Positions 23,623-32,436 of a stretch of 45,120 nt of DNA are shown one piece after another. The stretch is from contig NZ_FTOQ01000024.1 in the NCBI RefSeq assembly GCF_900156805.1, positions 1-45,120 on the forward strand. Reading direction: 5' to 3'. The notes beneath the pieces are model-generated. The model worked only from the letters and a program-made list of their open reading frames with translations. It was not told where the DNA came from and searched no databases. Source of the DNA: Roseivivax lentus (GTDB lineage: Bacteria; Pseudomonadota; Alphaproteobacteria; Rhodobacterales; Rhodobacteraceae). A program made the translations under genes and the position numbers. How positions within the stretch are numbered: position 1 is the stretch's first letter; every line of letters starts with the position of its first letter.

Positions 23623-25512
23623 ATGGCGTTTGATCAGTCCACCCGCAACCGCCTCCAGCGCTTCGTCACCGATGCCCGCCGCACCCTGGAAGAGGAATTC
23701 ACCCGTCAGCTCCAGAACGACTACGGGCTGGACCCGATTTCCGGCACGGCCTCTCCGCTCGAAAGCCTACGTCACATCAACGACCAACAGCGCGAGACGG
23801 CGCGGATCCTGCGCGACACGCTGGCCCACTACTGCGCCAGTGCGGACACCGACACGAAGGCCGGGCTCGACCGCATCGTGCGCGAACAGGCATTCACCGT
23901 CCTGAACCGCCTCGCGGCCCTCAGGATGGCCGAGGCCCGCGGGCTGCTGATGGAATCCGTCGGCAACGGCTACCAGGCCAAGGGGTTCCAGCTCTACGCC
24001 CGCCTGGCAGGCACTGGCCTGGGTGAAACCGGCGACGCATACCGCGTCTATCTTCAGAGCGTCTTCGACGAGCTGTCACAGGATCTGCCCGGCCTCTTCG
24101 ACCGCTTCTCGCCTCAGGGCCGCCTGTTCCCGCGTGAGGCTGCGCTGATCCAGGTCCTCGCCCTCATCAATCACGGCGAGATCGAACCGCTCTGGGCCGA
24201 GGACGAGACGATCGGCTGGATCTATCAGTACTTCAACTCGAAGGAAGAGCGCAAAGCGATGCGCGATGCGTCCCAGGCGCCACGCAACAGCCGCGAGCTG
24301 GCCGTGCGCAACCAGTTCTTCACCCCGCGCTATGTGGTGGAGTTCCTGGTCGACAACACGCTGGGGCGGCTCTGGTTCAACTGGACGGGCGGGCAGACCG
24401 GCCTGCGCGACCGCTGCCAATACTTGCTTGTGAAACCGGATGAGCAGCCCGAGCCCGCCAAACGCCTGCGCGATCCGCGCACGATCAAGCTGCTCGATCC
24501 GGCCTGCGGGTCGATGCATTTCGGGCTCTACGCCTTTGACCTGTTCCTAGAGATCTATCGCGAGGCCTGGGCGTGGGAGCAGAGCCATGGCCCCGGCTGC
24601 TTGGATACCGAGACCGGCGGCAGCGCTGATCTGAAACCACTCAGCCAAACCTATGCTGACCAGGACGCGTTCCTGCACGACGTGCCGCGGCTGATCATCG
24701 AACACAACATCTATGGCGTTGATATTGACCCGCGCGCGGCGCAGATCGCTTCGCTGGCGCTGTGGCTGCGAGCGCAGCGTGCCTGGCACGAGGCAGGCGT
24801 GAAGGCCAAGGACCGGCCCCAGGTGGGGCGTGGACATGTGGTGGCAGCGGTCGCGCCCCCGGCCGAGGTGGACCTGCGCAAGCGGTTCATGGAAGAGCTC
24901 GACCCCCTGGATGCAGAGCTGTTCGAGAAGACGCTGTTCCTGCTCAAGGGGCTGCCAGAGCTTGGGGTGCTGTTGCAGGTTGAGAAGGAATTGCCTGCCC
25001 TAGTGCGCGCGGTGTTTGGCGAGCATGGCGATCTCTTCCGCGAAGAGGACATGGCGCAGTGGCAGAAGGCTGAGGTGCGTCTAAGCGAGGCCCTGACTGA
25101 GTTCGCTCGCGCCGCACGCTCTACCTATCAGGGGCGGCTGTTCGCGGAGGATGCACTTCAGGGCCTTCGGATGATCGACCACTGCCGCGAGGTATTCGAC
25201 GTGGTGGTGATGAACCCGCCATTCGGGGCGCTGTCAACAGGCACAAAAGCACATTTGTTAAAGGCTTATCCACTCACCAAAAACGACCTGTTGGGGATAT
25301 TCGTAGAGCGAGGTTTGGAATTGCTCAGAAACGGTGGTCGCATTGGTGCGATCACCTCACGCACCTGCTTCTTTTTGTCAAGTTTTACGGATTGGCGAAG
25401 CAGTGTGGTTCTTAAATCCAGCAACCCAGAAATCGTACTTGATCTCGGACTCGGCGTCATGGATGACGCCATGGTCGAAGCGGCAGCCTACGTCCTGGAG
25501 CGAGCAGCATGA
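23623..25512 (+). CDS. pglX: PglX N-terminal half: adenine-specific DNA methyltransferase core
   Basis: A 629-residue protein carrying the catalytic half of BREX PglX. N-terminal helices are followed by RNQFFTPRYVVEFLVDNTLG, SAM motif DPACGSMHFG (about 292-301) and motif IV NPPF (531-534) of N6-adenine methyltransferases. It ends with VEAAAYVLERAA at a TGA that overlaps the ATG of the next frame. Normal PglX proteins are about 1200 residues and continue from this point without a break. The upstream part is GC-rich, while from about 25240 on composition drops. Without the target-recognition half this piece is unlikely to methylate specifically, so it must pair with the next product, be fused by recoding, or be a broken gene. 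Confidence 0.88.
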   Translation: MAFDQSTRNRLQRFVTDARRTLEEEFTRQLQNDYGLDPISGTASPLESLRHINDQQRETARILRDTLAHYCASADTDTKAGLDRIVREQAFTVLNRLAALRMAEARGLLMESVGNGYQAKGFQLYARLAGTGLGETGDAYRVYLQSVFDELSQDLPGLFDRFSPQGRLFPREAALIQVLALINHGEIEPLWAEDETIGWIYQYFNSKEERKAMRDASQAPRNSRELAVRNQFFTPRYVVEFLVDNTLGRLWFNWTGGQTGLRDRCQYLLVKPDEQPEPAKRLRDPRTIKLLDPACGSMHFGLYAFDLFLEIYREAWAWEQSHGPGCLDTETGGSADLKPLSQTYADQDAFLHDVPRLIIEHNIYGVDIDPRAAQIASLALWLRAQRAWHEAGVKAKDRPQVGRGHVVAAVAPPAEVDLRKRFMEELDPLDAELFEKTLFLLKGLPELGVLLQVEKELPALVRAVFGEHGDLFREEDMAQWQKAEVRLSEALTEFARAARSTYQGRLFAEDALQGLRMIDHCREVFDVVVMNPPFGALSTGTKAHLLKAYPLTKNDLLGIFVERGLELLRNGGRIGAITSRTCFFLSSFTDWRSSVVLKSSNPEIVLDLGLGVMDDAMVEAAAYVLERAA

Positions 25513-27380
25513 CCTATTTTATTCGCGCCCTTGCTGAAAGCGATAAAGAAAACGCCACACGGTCAATTTCAAAGGATATTCGAGAGGGGAATTCCAGCAC
25601 ATCCATCTTTAATATTGATGTGTCTGAATTTGAGAACATTCCAGGAAGCCCCTTCGCTTATTGGATAAGCAAGCCGGTGAGAAATCTACATGTGACTATG
25701 ACATCATATGAAGATGGTGACGCGCGAACCGCCAAAGTTGGGCTGCAGACATCGGCAGATGATCGTTTTGTTCGCGGTTGGTGGGAAGTTACGCAAGGTG
25801 CAACTCCAGGCCGTTGGGTGCCCTTTGCAAAGGGTGAATCGCTTGGCTCGTTTTATGGTGATATCGCACTTGTGGTTGGATATTCGAGGGCAGACCAAGT
25901 CGGCTTAATGAAAATTGGACGATATGGCCGCGGAGCAGACTGTTACTATCGACCTGGAATAACTTGGGCACTTCGAGCAAGTCGATTTCAGCCCCGCGCC
26001 TTGCCAGCGGGTTGTATCTTTTCAAATCGTGGGCAGTCATGCTTTGCGCCTGTCGACGAGTTACCTGGCCTGCTCGGCCTGCTTAATGGCAGAGCGGTTG
26101 ACTATGTCTACAAAATGTCACTGGGGCGATTTGGTTACCCCGAATTCCTCGTCGGACCATTTCTAAAGCTCCCCGTTCCGCCTCGGCCCTGGGAAGGGGA
26201 AGCCGATTTGGTGCGCACCGCCGGAAGAGCATGGTCTCTAAAGCGAACACTCGACACCGCTGTCGAAACCTCTCACGCGTTTCACCTACCAGCCGCATTG
26301 TGCGCACGTCTCGGGGATTACGATCCACCGGCTATCGAAGCTGAACTGGCCGATATCCAGGCCGAGATCGATGACATCGCCTTTGATCTCTACGGCTTCA
26401 GCGACGCGGACCGCGCCGCAGCGCTCGGGTCTTCTGGCGCGGTGGACGAAGATGATGGCGTCAACGATGCGAGCGAAGACGACGACGGTGCCGACGCGGT
26501 CGACCAAACTGCCGGTCTGCTCAGCTGGGCCGCTGGTGTCGCTTTCGGCCGTTTCGACTGGCGCTTGGCCACCGGCGAACGCGAAGCCCCGCCCGAGCCT
26601 GAACCCTTCGACCCGCTGCCAGCCAAAAGCCCCGGCATGCTGCCCGATGATGCAGAGCCGTTCCATGTCCATTCTGGCATCTTGGTGGACGACCAGGGGC
26701 ATCCGAATGACCTCGCCCGCCTGATCGAGGAAGTGCTTGCCCGCGTCGAAGGCCCAGTGCCCGCCGATGTACGCCGTTGGCTGCAACGCGACTTCTTCAA
26801 GTTCCACCTCGGTCAGTACAGTAAGAGCCGCCGCAAGGCCCCGATCTACTGGCCGCTCTCGACCAGTTCGGGCAGCTACACGCTCTGGCTGTACTATCCC
26901 AGCTTGACCGACCAGACCCTCTTCACAGCCGTTAACGACTTCATCGAGCCGAAGCTGAAGCAGGTCGGCCAGGACGTCGCCGCTCTGCGCACCAAAGGCA
27001 GCGCCCGGTCCCGCGACGATGAGAAAGCCTTCGAGGCGCTCCAGGCGCTCGAGCTTGAACTGATCGAGCTACGCGACACCCTGTTGGCCATCGCACAAAC
27101 CTATCGCCCGAACCACGACGACGGTGTCCAGATCACCGCCGCCCCGCTCTGGCAGCTGTTCCGCCTCAAGCCATGGCAAAAGGTCCTGAAGGACACCTGG
27201 GCCAAGCTGGAAAAGGGCGACTACGATTGGGCTCACCTCGCCATGGCGTACTGGCCGGACCGCGTGCGCGAAAAGTGCGAGACCGACAAATCCCTCGCCA
27301 TCGCGCATGACCTGGAACACCTCTACGTCGAGCCAGAGCCCAAACCCACAAAGGCCCGCGGCCGCAAAAAGAATGGGTAA
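25509..27380 (+). CDS. pglX: PglX C-terminal half: target-recognition and C-terminal domains
   Basis: A 623-residue protein that continues PglX in the -1 frame. It opens with TYFIRALAESDKEN, which corresponds to the segment that follows the AAYVL motif in intact PglX. A target-recognition region comes next (PFAYWISKPVRNL, GRWVPFAKGESLGSFYGD), then a coiled-coil/AEL-rich region and the C-terminal domain ending in a basic tail (KPTKARGRKKNG). Bases from about 25240 to 26150 are AT-richer (27 of 60 GC in 25681-25740 against 39 of 60 in 24061-24120), then GC returns. The start ATG lies in an ATGA overlap with the first half, which permits termination-reinitiation. Together the halves give about 1250 residues. 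No ribosome-binding site of its own is obvious. Confidence 0.85.
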   Translation: MTYFIRALAESDKENATRSISKDIREGNSSTSIFNIDVSEFENIPGSPFAYWISKPVRNLHVTMTSYEDGDARTAKVGLQTSADDRFVRGWWEVTQGATPGRWVPFAKGESLGSFYGDIALVVGYSRADQVGLMKIGRYGRGADCYYRPGITWALRASRFQPRALPAGCIFSNRGQSCFAPVDELPGLLGLLNGRAVDYVYKMSLGRFGYPEFLVGPFLKLPVPPRPWEGEADLVRTAGRAWSLKRTLDTAVETSHAFHLPAALCARLGDYDPPAIEAELADIQAEIDDIAFDLYGFSDADRAAALGSSGAVDEDDGVNDASEDDDGADAVDQTAGLLSWAAGVAFGRFDWRLATGEREAPPEPEPFDPLPAKSPGMLPDDAEPFHVHSGILVDDQGHPNDLARLIEEVLARVEGPVPADVRRWLQRDFFKFHLGQYSKSRRKAPIYWPLSTSSGSYTLWLYYPSLTDQTLFTAVNDFIEPKLKQVGQDVAALRTKGSARSRDDEKAFEALQALELELIELRDTLLAIAQTYRPNHDDGVQITAAPLWQLFRLKPWQKVLKDTWAKLEKGDYDWAHLAMAYWPDRVREKCETDKSLAIAHDLEHLYVEPEPKPTKARGRKKNG

Positions 27381-27383
27381 CGC

Positions 27384-29912
27384 ATGAGTATTGCCACCTT
27401 CATCCGCGACACCGTTTTGCGCCCCCGCCTTCTGCAAGCGGGCTGCATGGTCGTCTATGACCCCGATCACCGGTACCACGATCTGTGCTTGGGGCTTGGC
27501 GATGACCGCATCCGTGTGATCGACGCCTCTGAAAGCAGCATCGAGAGCCGCCAGGAAGCGATCATGGCCTTGCGTGAAGTCGGCAAGGCGAAACGCGAGA
27601 TTGACGCGCTGGTTGTCTATGTGCCGCAGCGGCGCACGGAAACCGATGAAGAAAAGCAGTCTGACCCCTTTTCGATTTACGCGCAAAGCGGAGCAGTTTT
27701 TCCCCAGGACGATGGTGACGACTACTTGAGCCTTTGCCTGCGCGCGAAGCCAGATCATGCGACGGAGATCCGCCGTATCTTCGCAGGGTCGCCTAATGGG
27801 CCGTCCTTCTCTGTGATTGATGCGATCGGCGGTGGCGCGAGCTGGCCACAACTAAGGGCTGCGCTGAGGGTGGAGTCGGGCCGCGAAATCCTGACGGCGC
27901 TGTTGGCGCCGAGTGCCAAGCAAGCTGACGCCCTCAAGTCTCAAGAAGGCTGGAGCGACGAAGCCCGGGAATTCCTGCGCGCGACCTTGGGTATGAGCGT
28001 CAAGACGCGAGGCAAGACCTGGACGTCGATCGCTGACGAACTGTGGCGGTTCGTTCTTTTTAGCGAGTTCGTCTTTGATCTGCCGGTTCCCTTGCCTGGG
28101 TCTCTCAAGGGCGTTCCTCACTCACCGATCGAAGCAAAGCCGATCGTCGAGGATGTGTGCGATCGCCTCCGCACCAACCCCGCAACTCGGGACATCTACA
28201 TTGAGCGCGCGGAGGCCATCGAGGTTGAGCTTTCTCTTCCAGATCAGTGCCACGACATTGATGACCTTGGCGATCGTGACACGTTCCCGTTCGAGGAGCG
28301 CACCTTCCTTAAGGCGGCGATCAAGGGCATCTCGACCAACGAAACCGACACGACTCGCCGCATTATCGGCCGCCATAAGAACTCTGTCTGGATCGGCAAA
28401 GGAGAAAGCCAAGCACAGTGGGAATTGATCCGCACCGGTCTAGCGCTGATTGAATGCTGTGACGACAACGAACGCCAATTGCCGGAACATGCCCGATCAC
28501 AAGCTGATTTGCTGGATTTCTACCTTGGAAGCCTGCGCGAAGCGGACCGCCTTCAACGCGAATTTGAGCAGGCTGTTGGAGACTTTCTCGATCCACACGG
28601 CATCATGCACGAAGTCATTGATCAGGCCAGATCCCGGTATCGCCGCCTGGCGGAAAAAATCCAAGCAATCTTCATTAAGCATATTGAGAGTGCAGGATGG
28701 CCTCCGGAAGGCAGGTTGGCAAATGCAGACGTCTATGACCGACTTCTGGCCGACCGTCTGAAAGAAAACGGACGAAGAGTTGCTTACCTCATGGTCGACG
28801 CCCTCCGGTATGAGCTTGGCGTGACGCTTGAAAAGCGGCTCTCTGAAGACGGGCCAGTCGAGCTGCAGGCTGCCTATGCTCAATTACCGACGATAACCCT
28901 TGTCGGTATGGCCAGCCTTCTTCCTGGTGCCCGCACACAGCTGTCGCTCGGGATCGAAAGCGACGCGCTGGCCCCAAAACTTGGAACGGCCAAGGTTGGG
29001 AACGTCACCCAAAGAATGGATGTGCTTCGAAAGAAACTTGGTGATCGGTTCCAGGAGATGCCTCTGGGCGACTTCGTTCGTGGAAAGCCAAAGATCACGT
29101 CCACTGTTGATCTCCTAGTCCTACGATCAACCGAGATCGATAGTCAGCTCGAGAGCAATCCTGAGACCACACTCGGCTTAATACCAAGCACTTTGAAACT
29201 CATTCGTGTCGCCCTGCACAAGCTGCGTGGAATGGGGTTCAAAGAGGCCGTGATTGTCACCGATCATGGATTTTTTCTAAACGGTCACGCTGCAGCTGGT
29301 GACGTTTGCACCAAGCCACAAGGAAATTGGCCGATAAATGCGCATGACAGGGCCCTGCTTGGAAATGGAAACAGCGACTCTCACAGTGTTGTTTTAAACT
29401 CTGAGAAGCTTGGTATTCGAGGCAGCTTTGCACAGGTCGCGCTCCCCAAGAGCATGGCTCCCTACAGAGCTGGACATCTTTACTTCCACGGCGGAGCTTC
29501 CTTGGCGGAGGCCGTTGTACCTGTGATCATTGCCCGCCTCGATAATGAAGAGCACGCGAGCGCCGCCAAAATGAGTGTCGAACTCAGCTACAAAAACGGC
29601 GCGAAACGAATTACGACACGAGTTCCAGTAGTGGAAATTGCATTGGTTTCTGACGACATGTTCTCTCAAGAGGAAAGTGTCGAGGTCCTTATCGAAGCCC
29701 AGGACGGAAAGGGGAATGTGGTTGGTGAGCCGCGAGCCGGTGGCGATGTAAACCCCGCAACACGCACAATCACGTTGACGCCGGGCCAGCGCAAGCAAAT
29801 CGCGCTACGAATGGATCCTGACTTTGAGGGAAAATTCTCGATAAAGTCCCTGAACCCAACAACTCTAGCGAGCCTAAGCGCGCTGAATCTTGAGACGGAC
29901 TATACCGTATGA
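27384..29912 (+). CDS. pglZ: PglZ, BREX alkaline-phosphatase-superfamily protein
   Basis: An 842-residue protein. The PglZ domain occupies the second half: YLMVDALRYELGVTLEKRL (about 470-490) holds the first metal-binding Asp, and AVIVTDHGFFLNG (about 625-640) the Asp-His pair typical of the alkaline-phosphatase fold. PglZ is the core hallmark of BREX and is required for both methylation and exclusion. Its substrate is not established. Length and motifs are intact. The gene begins 3 bp after pglX and overlaps brxL by ATGA. GC content falls in its last third towards brxL. Confidence 0.92.
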   Translation: MSIATFIRDTVLRPRLLQAGCMVVYDPDHRYHDLCLGLGDDRIRVIDASESSIESRQEAIMALREVGKAKREIDALVVYVPQRRTETDEEKQSDPFSIYAQSGAVFPQDDGDDYLSLCLRAKPDHATEIRRIFAGSPNGPSFSVIDAIGGGASWPQLRAALRVESGREILTALLAPSAKQADALKSQEGWSDEAREFLRATLGMSVKTRGKTWTSIADELWRFVLFSEFVFDLPVPLPGSLKGVPHSPIEAKPIVEDVCDRLRTNPATRDIYIERAEAIEVELSLPDQCHDIDDLGDRDTFPFEERTFLKAAIKGISTNETDTTRRIIGRHKNSVWIGKGESQAQWELIRTGLALIECCDDNERQLPEHARSQADLLDFYLGSLREADRLQREFEQAVGDFLDPHGIMHEVIDQARSRYRRLAEKIQAIFIKHIESAGWPPEGRLANADVYDRLLADRLKENGRRVAYLMVDALRYELGVTLEKRLSEDGPVELQAAYAQLPTITLVGMASLLPGARTQLSLGIESDALAPKLGTAKVGNVTQRMDVLRKKLGDRFQEMPLGDFVRGKPKITSTVDLLVLRSTEIDSQLESNPETTLGLIPSTLKLIRVALHKLRGMGFKEAVIVTDHGFFLNGHAAAGDVCTKPQGNWPINAHDRALLGNGNSDSHSVVLNSEKLGIRGSFAQVALPKSMAPYRAGHLYFHGGASLAEAVVPVIIARLDNEEHASAAKMSVELSYKNGAKRITTRVPVVEIALVSDDMFSQEESVEVLIEAQDGKGNVVGEPRAGGDVNPATRTITLTPGQRKQIALRMDPDFEGKFSIKSLNPTTLASLSALNLETDYTV

Positions 29913-32005
29913 ATGATATGGACGAACTGGACCAGAGCCTCACGTCAACCTTCGATGGCAAGGTGGTTCGAAAAGATCTGCTTCATCGGATTAAAAAGGG
30001 CACAAACGTCCCAACATTCGTGCTTGAGTTTCTCTTGGCGCGCTACTGCGCAAGCGACGATCAGGCTGAAATGGATGCAGGTATGGAAGCCGTTCTTGCT
30101 ACCCTTCAGGATAATTACGTAAGGCCCGACGAAGCCAATGCCGCTCAATCGAAGGTGGCAACCAAGGGAAAGCACCGCTTCATTGATAAGGTTCACGTTA
30201 GATACGTTGAAAAAGAAAAACGGCACTGGGCATCGCTGGAGAACTTCAATTCCCAGAGAATTGCAATTGGCGAAAAATTTTATAGGGACAACGAACGGCT
30301 CCTCGAGGGTGGAATTTGGGCTGAGGTAACACTTTCACATAATGACATCGAGGAAGATGACTACGCGTTCTACATAGAAGACTTGCGCCCGATTCAGCTC
30401 TCGCGCTTTGACTTTCAGCAGTACACAGATGGCCGCAGCGCATTCACACGAGATGATTGGCTCAACGTCATCATGAGATCGGTTGGCTTGGAACCGTCCA
30501 AGCTTTCTCAACGCGTTAAAATGCACTTTGTGGCCCGCTTGGCCCCCCTTGTAGAGCCCAACTACAACTATATCGAGCTGGGCCCTCGCGGAACCGGAAA
30601 GTCGTATTTCTTCAGTGAGTTTTCGCCCTACGCGACGCTCATATCTGGCGGTCAGGCAACAAAGGCGACGCTGTTCTATAACAACGCTCGTCGTAAGGTT
30701 GGTTTGGTTGGCTACTGGGACACCGTGGCATTTGACGAAGTTGGGGGGATTAAGGTCCGTGATCCGGATACGATCCAAATCATGAAGGACTTCATGGCAA
30801 ATGGACGATTTTCGCGCGGCGCGGAAGTCATCGCTGACGCCAGTCTCAGTTTTGTAGGCAACATCGACCTGTCCGTGAGCCAGGTCGTCAACTCGACAGA
30901 ATACGACCTCTTTCAGCCGCTGCCGCCCGAACTTGACCTGGCAATAATGGACCGGTTCGCAGCATATATTCCTGGCTGGGAGTTTCCAAAAAATAGCAGT
31001 TCATTTCTGACCAGCAGGTACGGATTTATCACTGACTATCTTGCTGAGGCATTTCATTATCAATTCAAGCACACAAATAGATATGAAGAGGTAAATCGAC
31101 GCATTCGGCTTGGGAAAGCTGTTGAGGGGCGTGACGAGAAGGGCATCAAGAAAACCGTTGCGGCGTTCCTAAAGATACTTCATCCGAATGGCGCACCAAG
31201 TGATGATGAATTCGAGGAGTATGTAGCGTATGCGATGGAATGCCGCCGTCGGGTAAAAGAACAGATGAACAAGCGCAAACCAGATGATGAGTTTGCCTTA
31301 ATTAATCTATCGTACTTCAATTCAGATGGGACAGAGGTGGTTGTGTACTGCCCTGAGTCGAAAGACGCGGCGGCCACTCAGGAGCCGACAAGGAGAATGC
31401 TCAACGTTTCTGAGCAGACTGAAGCTCAGCCCGATGATAAAGAGACATCGTCCAATCCCGCCCCTGAGGTTTCGAACAGTGAAACACCAGCTGTGGCGCA
31501 CGAGACAAGCTCCAGTCAGCCCCAGGCTCGCGAACAGCACTTCACCATAATGTATGGAGACACGGGGCACAGCTACGAGTCAATTCTTGGCCCATATCTT
31601 TTAGGTGCGAAGGCGGTGGTGATAGAGGATCCCTATATCAGGCTTCAGCATCAGATCCAAAACTTTGTCAGGTTCTGCGAGACAGTACTTAAATCAGGAA
31701 CGGTAAAGAAGATAGAACTCGTCACCGGTTATGATGATCGGACACAGCTCGCAGAAATACACGAGAAACTTGATGACTTGAAACAAAGCTTGCTCGAAGT
31801 GGACGTCATACTCGATGTCAAGCTTAACCCAAACATGCATGATCGGGAAATTCGGCTGGACAATGGCTGGGTCATAAAAATTGGCCGGGGTCTTGATTTT
31901 TATCAGCGTCCTACGAGTTGGTTTGAGGTTGGGGTAAACGATCTGAGCCTTCGAAAATGCCTGGAAACCAAGGTCGACATTTATAAGGTCGAAACTTACA
32001 ACTAG
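29909..32005 (+). CDS. brxL: BrxL, Lon-like AAA+ BREX effector
   Basis: A 698-residue protein. The N-terminal domain resembles DNA- or partner-binding regions of BrxL. The AAA+ core has the Walker A NYNYIELGPRGTGKSYFF (Lys near 236) and Walker B VAFDEVGGI (about 273-281). A low-complexity Ser/Glu/Pro linker (about 490-545) leads to a C-terminal MIT-type domain (FTIMYGDTGHSYESILGPYL). BrxL is needed for phage exclusion but not for methylation in type 1 systems, where it forms ring-shaped DNA-bound oligomers. The gene is notably AT-rich (22 of 60 GC in 31021-31080), which suggests a different origin from brxC/pglX. It ends 13 bp from the convergent phage lysis gene. Confidence 0.92.
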   Translation: MNDMDELDQSLTSTFDGKVVRKDLLHRIKKGTNVPTFVLEFLLARYCASDDQAEMDAGMEAVLATLQDNYVRPDEANAAQSKVATKGKHRFIDKVHVRYVEKEKRHWASLENFNSQRIAIGEKFYRDNERLLEGGIWAEVTLSHNDIEEDDYAFYIEDLRPIQLSRFDFQQYTDGRSAFTRDDWLNVIMRSVGLEPSKLSQRVKMHFVARLAPLVEPNYNYIELGPRGTGKSYFFSEFSPYATLISGGQATKATLFYNNARRKVGLVGYWDTVAFDEVGGIKVRDPDTIQIMKDFMANGRFSRGAEVIADASLSFVGNIDLSVSQVVNSTEYDLFQPLPPELDLAIMDRFAAYIPGWEFPKNSSSFLTSRYGFITDYLAEAFHYQFKHTNRYEEVNRRIRLGKAVEGRDEKGIKKTVAAFLKILHPNGAPSDDEFEEYVAYAMECRRRVKEQMNKRKPDDEFALINLSYFNSDGTEVVVYCPESKDAAATQEPTRRMLNVSEQTEAQPDDKETSSNPAPEVSNSETPAVAHETSSSQPQAREQHFTIMYGDTGHSYESILGPYLLGAKAVVIEDPYIRLQHQIQNFVRFCETVLKSGTVKKIELVTGYDDRTQLAEIHEKLDDLKQSLLEVDVILDVKLNPNMHDREIRLDNGWVIKIGRGLDFYQRPTSWFEVGVNDLSLRKCLETKVDIYKVETYN

Positions 32006-32018
32006 TGCGCTCTCGGGA

Positions 32019-32270
32019 TCATCGGCAGTTTCGCACCTGGTCCCGCAAAACTGCATAGTCGCCCACCATCTCGACCACGGCCGAGCCGTTTGGCAACAAC
32101 TCCAATTCCTCGGCCGCTCGCACCTGAAACGCCCGGCTGTATTCCACGACCGGCGGACATGCCGCGGTACCGCCTTGTTCAAAACCTGCCGTCGCGCAGC
32201 CGATCAACCAAGTCGTCGCGATTGCGAGGACGACGAGCCGCCGCCTCCAGCATCCGGCGTTGGATATCAT
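32019..32270 (-). CDS. Probable o-spanin lipoprotein (Rz1-like)
   Basis: An 83-residue protein with a basic N-terminus, a hydrophobic stretch (LVVLAIATTWLIGC) and a lipobox-like LIGC, so it should be lipidated and anchored in the outer membrane. The mature part is short. Its start lies inside the preceding i-spanin gene in another frame, the classic Rz/Rz1 overlap. With the i-spanin it would fuse inner and outer membranes in the last step of phage lysis. The ATG at 32270 was chosen to put the basic and hydrophobic segments at the N-terminus. Confidence 0.6.
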   Translation of the reverse strand: MISNAGCWRRRLVVLAIATTWLIGCATAGFEQGGTAACPPVVEYSRAFQVRAAEELELLPNGSAVVEMVGDYAVLRDQVRNCR

Positions 32271-32436
32271 TAGACTTCTCCCTGGTTTCAAGGCGTTCTG
32301 CCAAGCGTCCGACGCGCTCGCCGGATCGGCGGATCGAAAGAAGGAACAGAAGGATGGCCAGCGCGATTGCACCGTAGCGAAGCGCGGCTCTCGCCCACGG
32401 ATTGACGGCGATCCCGCCGAGAATGCTAGTGATCAT
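32179..32436 (-). CDS. Probable i-spanin (Rz-like)
   Basis: An 85-residue protein with one N-terminal transmembrane helix (ALRYGAIALAILLFLLSI) followed by a charged helical coiled-coil region (ERVGRLAERLETREKSNDIQ). This is the type II membrane topology of phage i-spanins. It starts in an ATGA overlap with the endolysin gene and overlaps the lipoprotein gene at its 3' end by 92 bp. A holin is an alternative, but the long charged C-terminus favours a spanin. Confidence 0.6.
   Translation of the reverse strand: MITSILGGIAVNPWARAALRYGAIALAILLFLLSIRRSGERVGRLAERLETREKSNDIQRRMLEAAARRPRNRDDLVDRLRDGRF

Noticed and set aside
25495-25515. Programmed ribosomal frameshift joining the two pglX frames
   Set aside because: No slippery heptamer is present at the junction (GAGCGAGCAGCATGA). 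Stop-start reinitiation or mutation explains it better.
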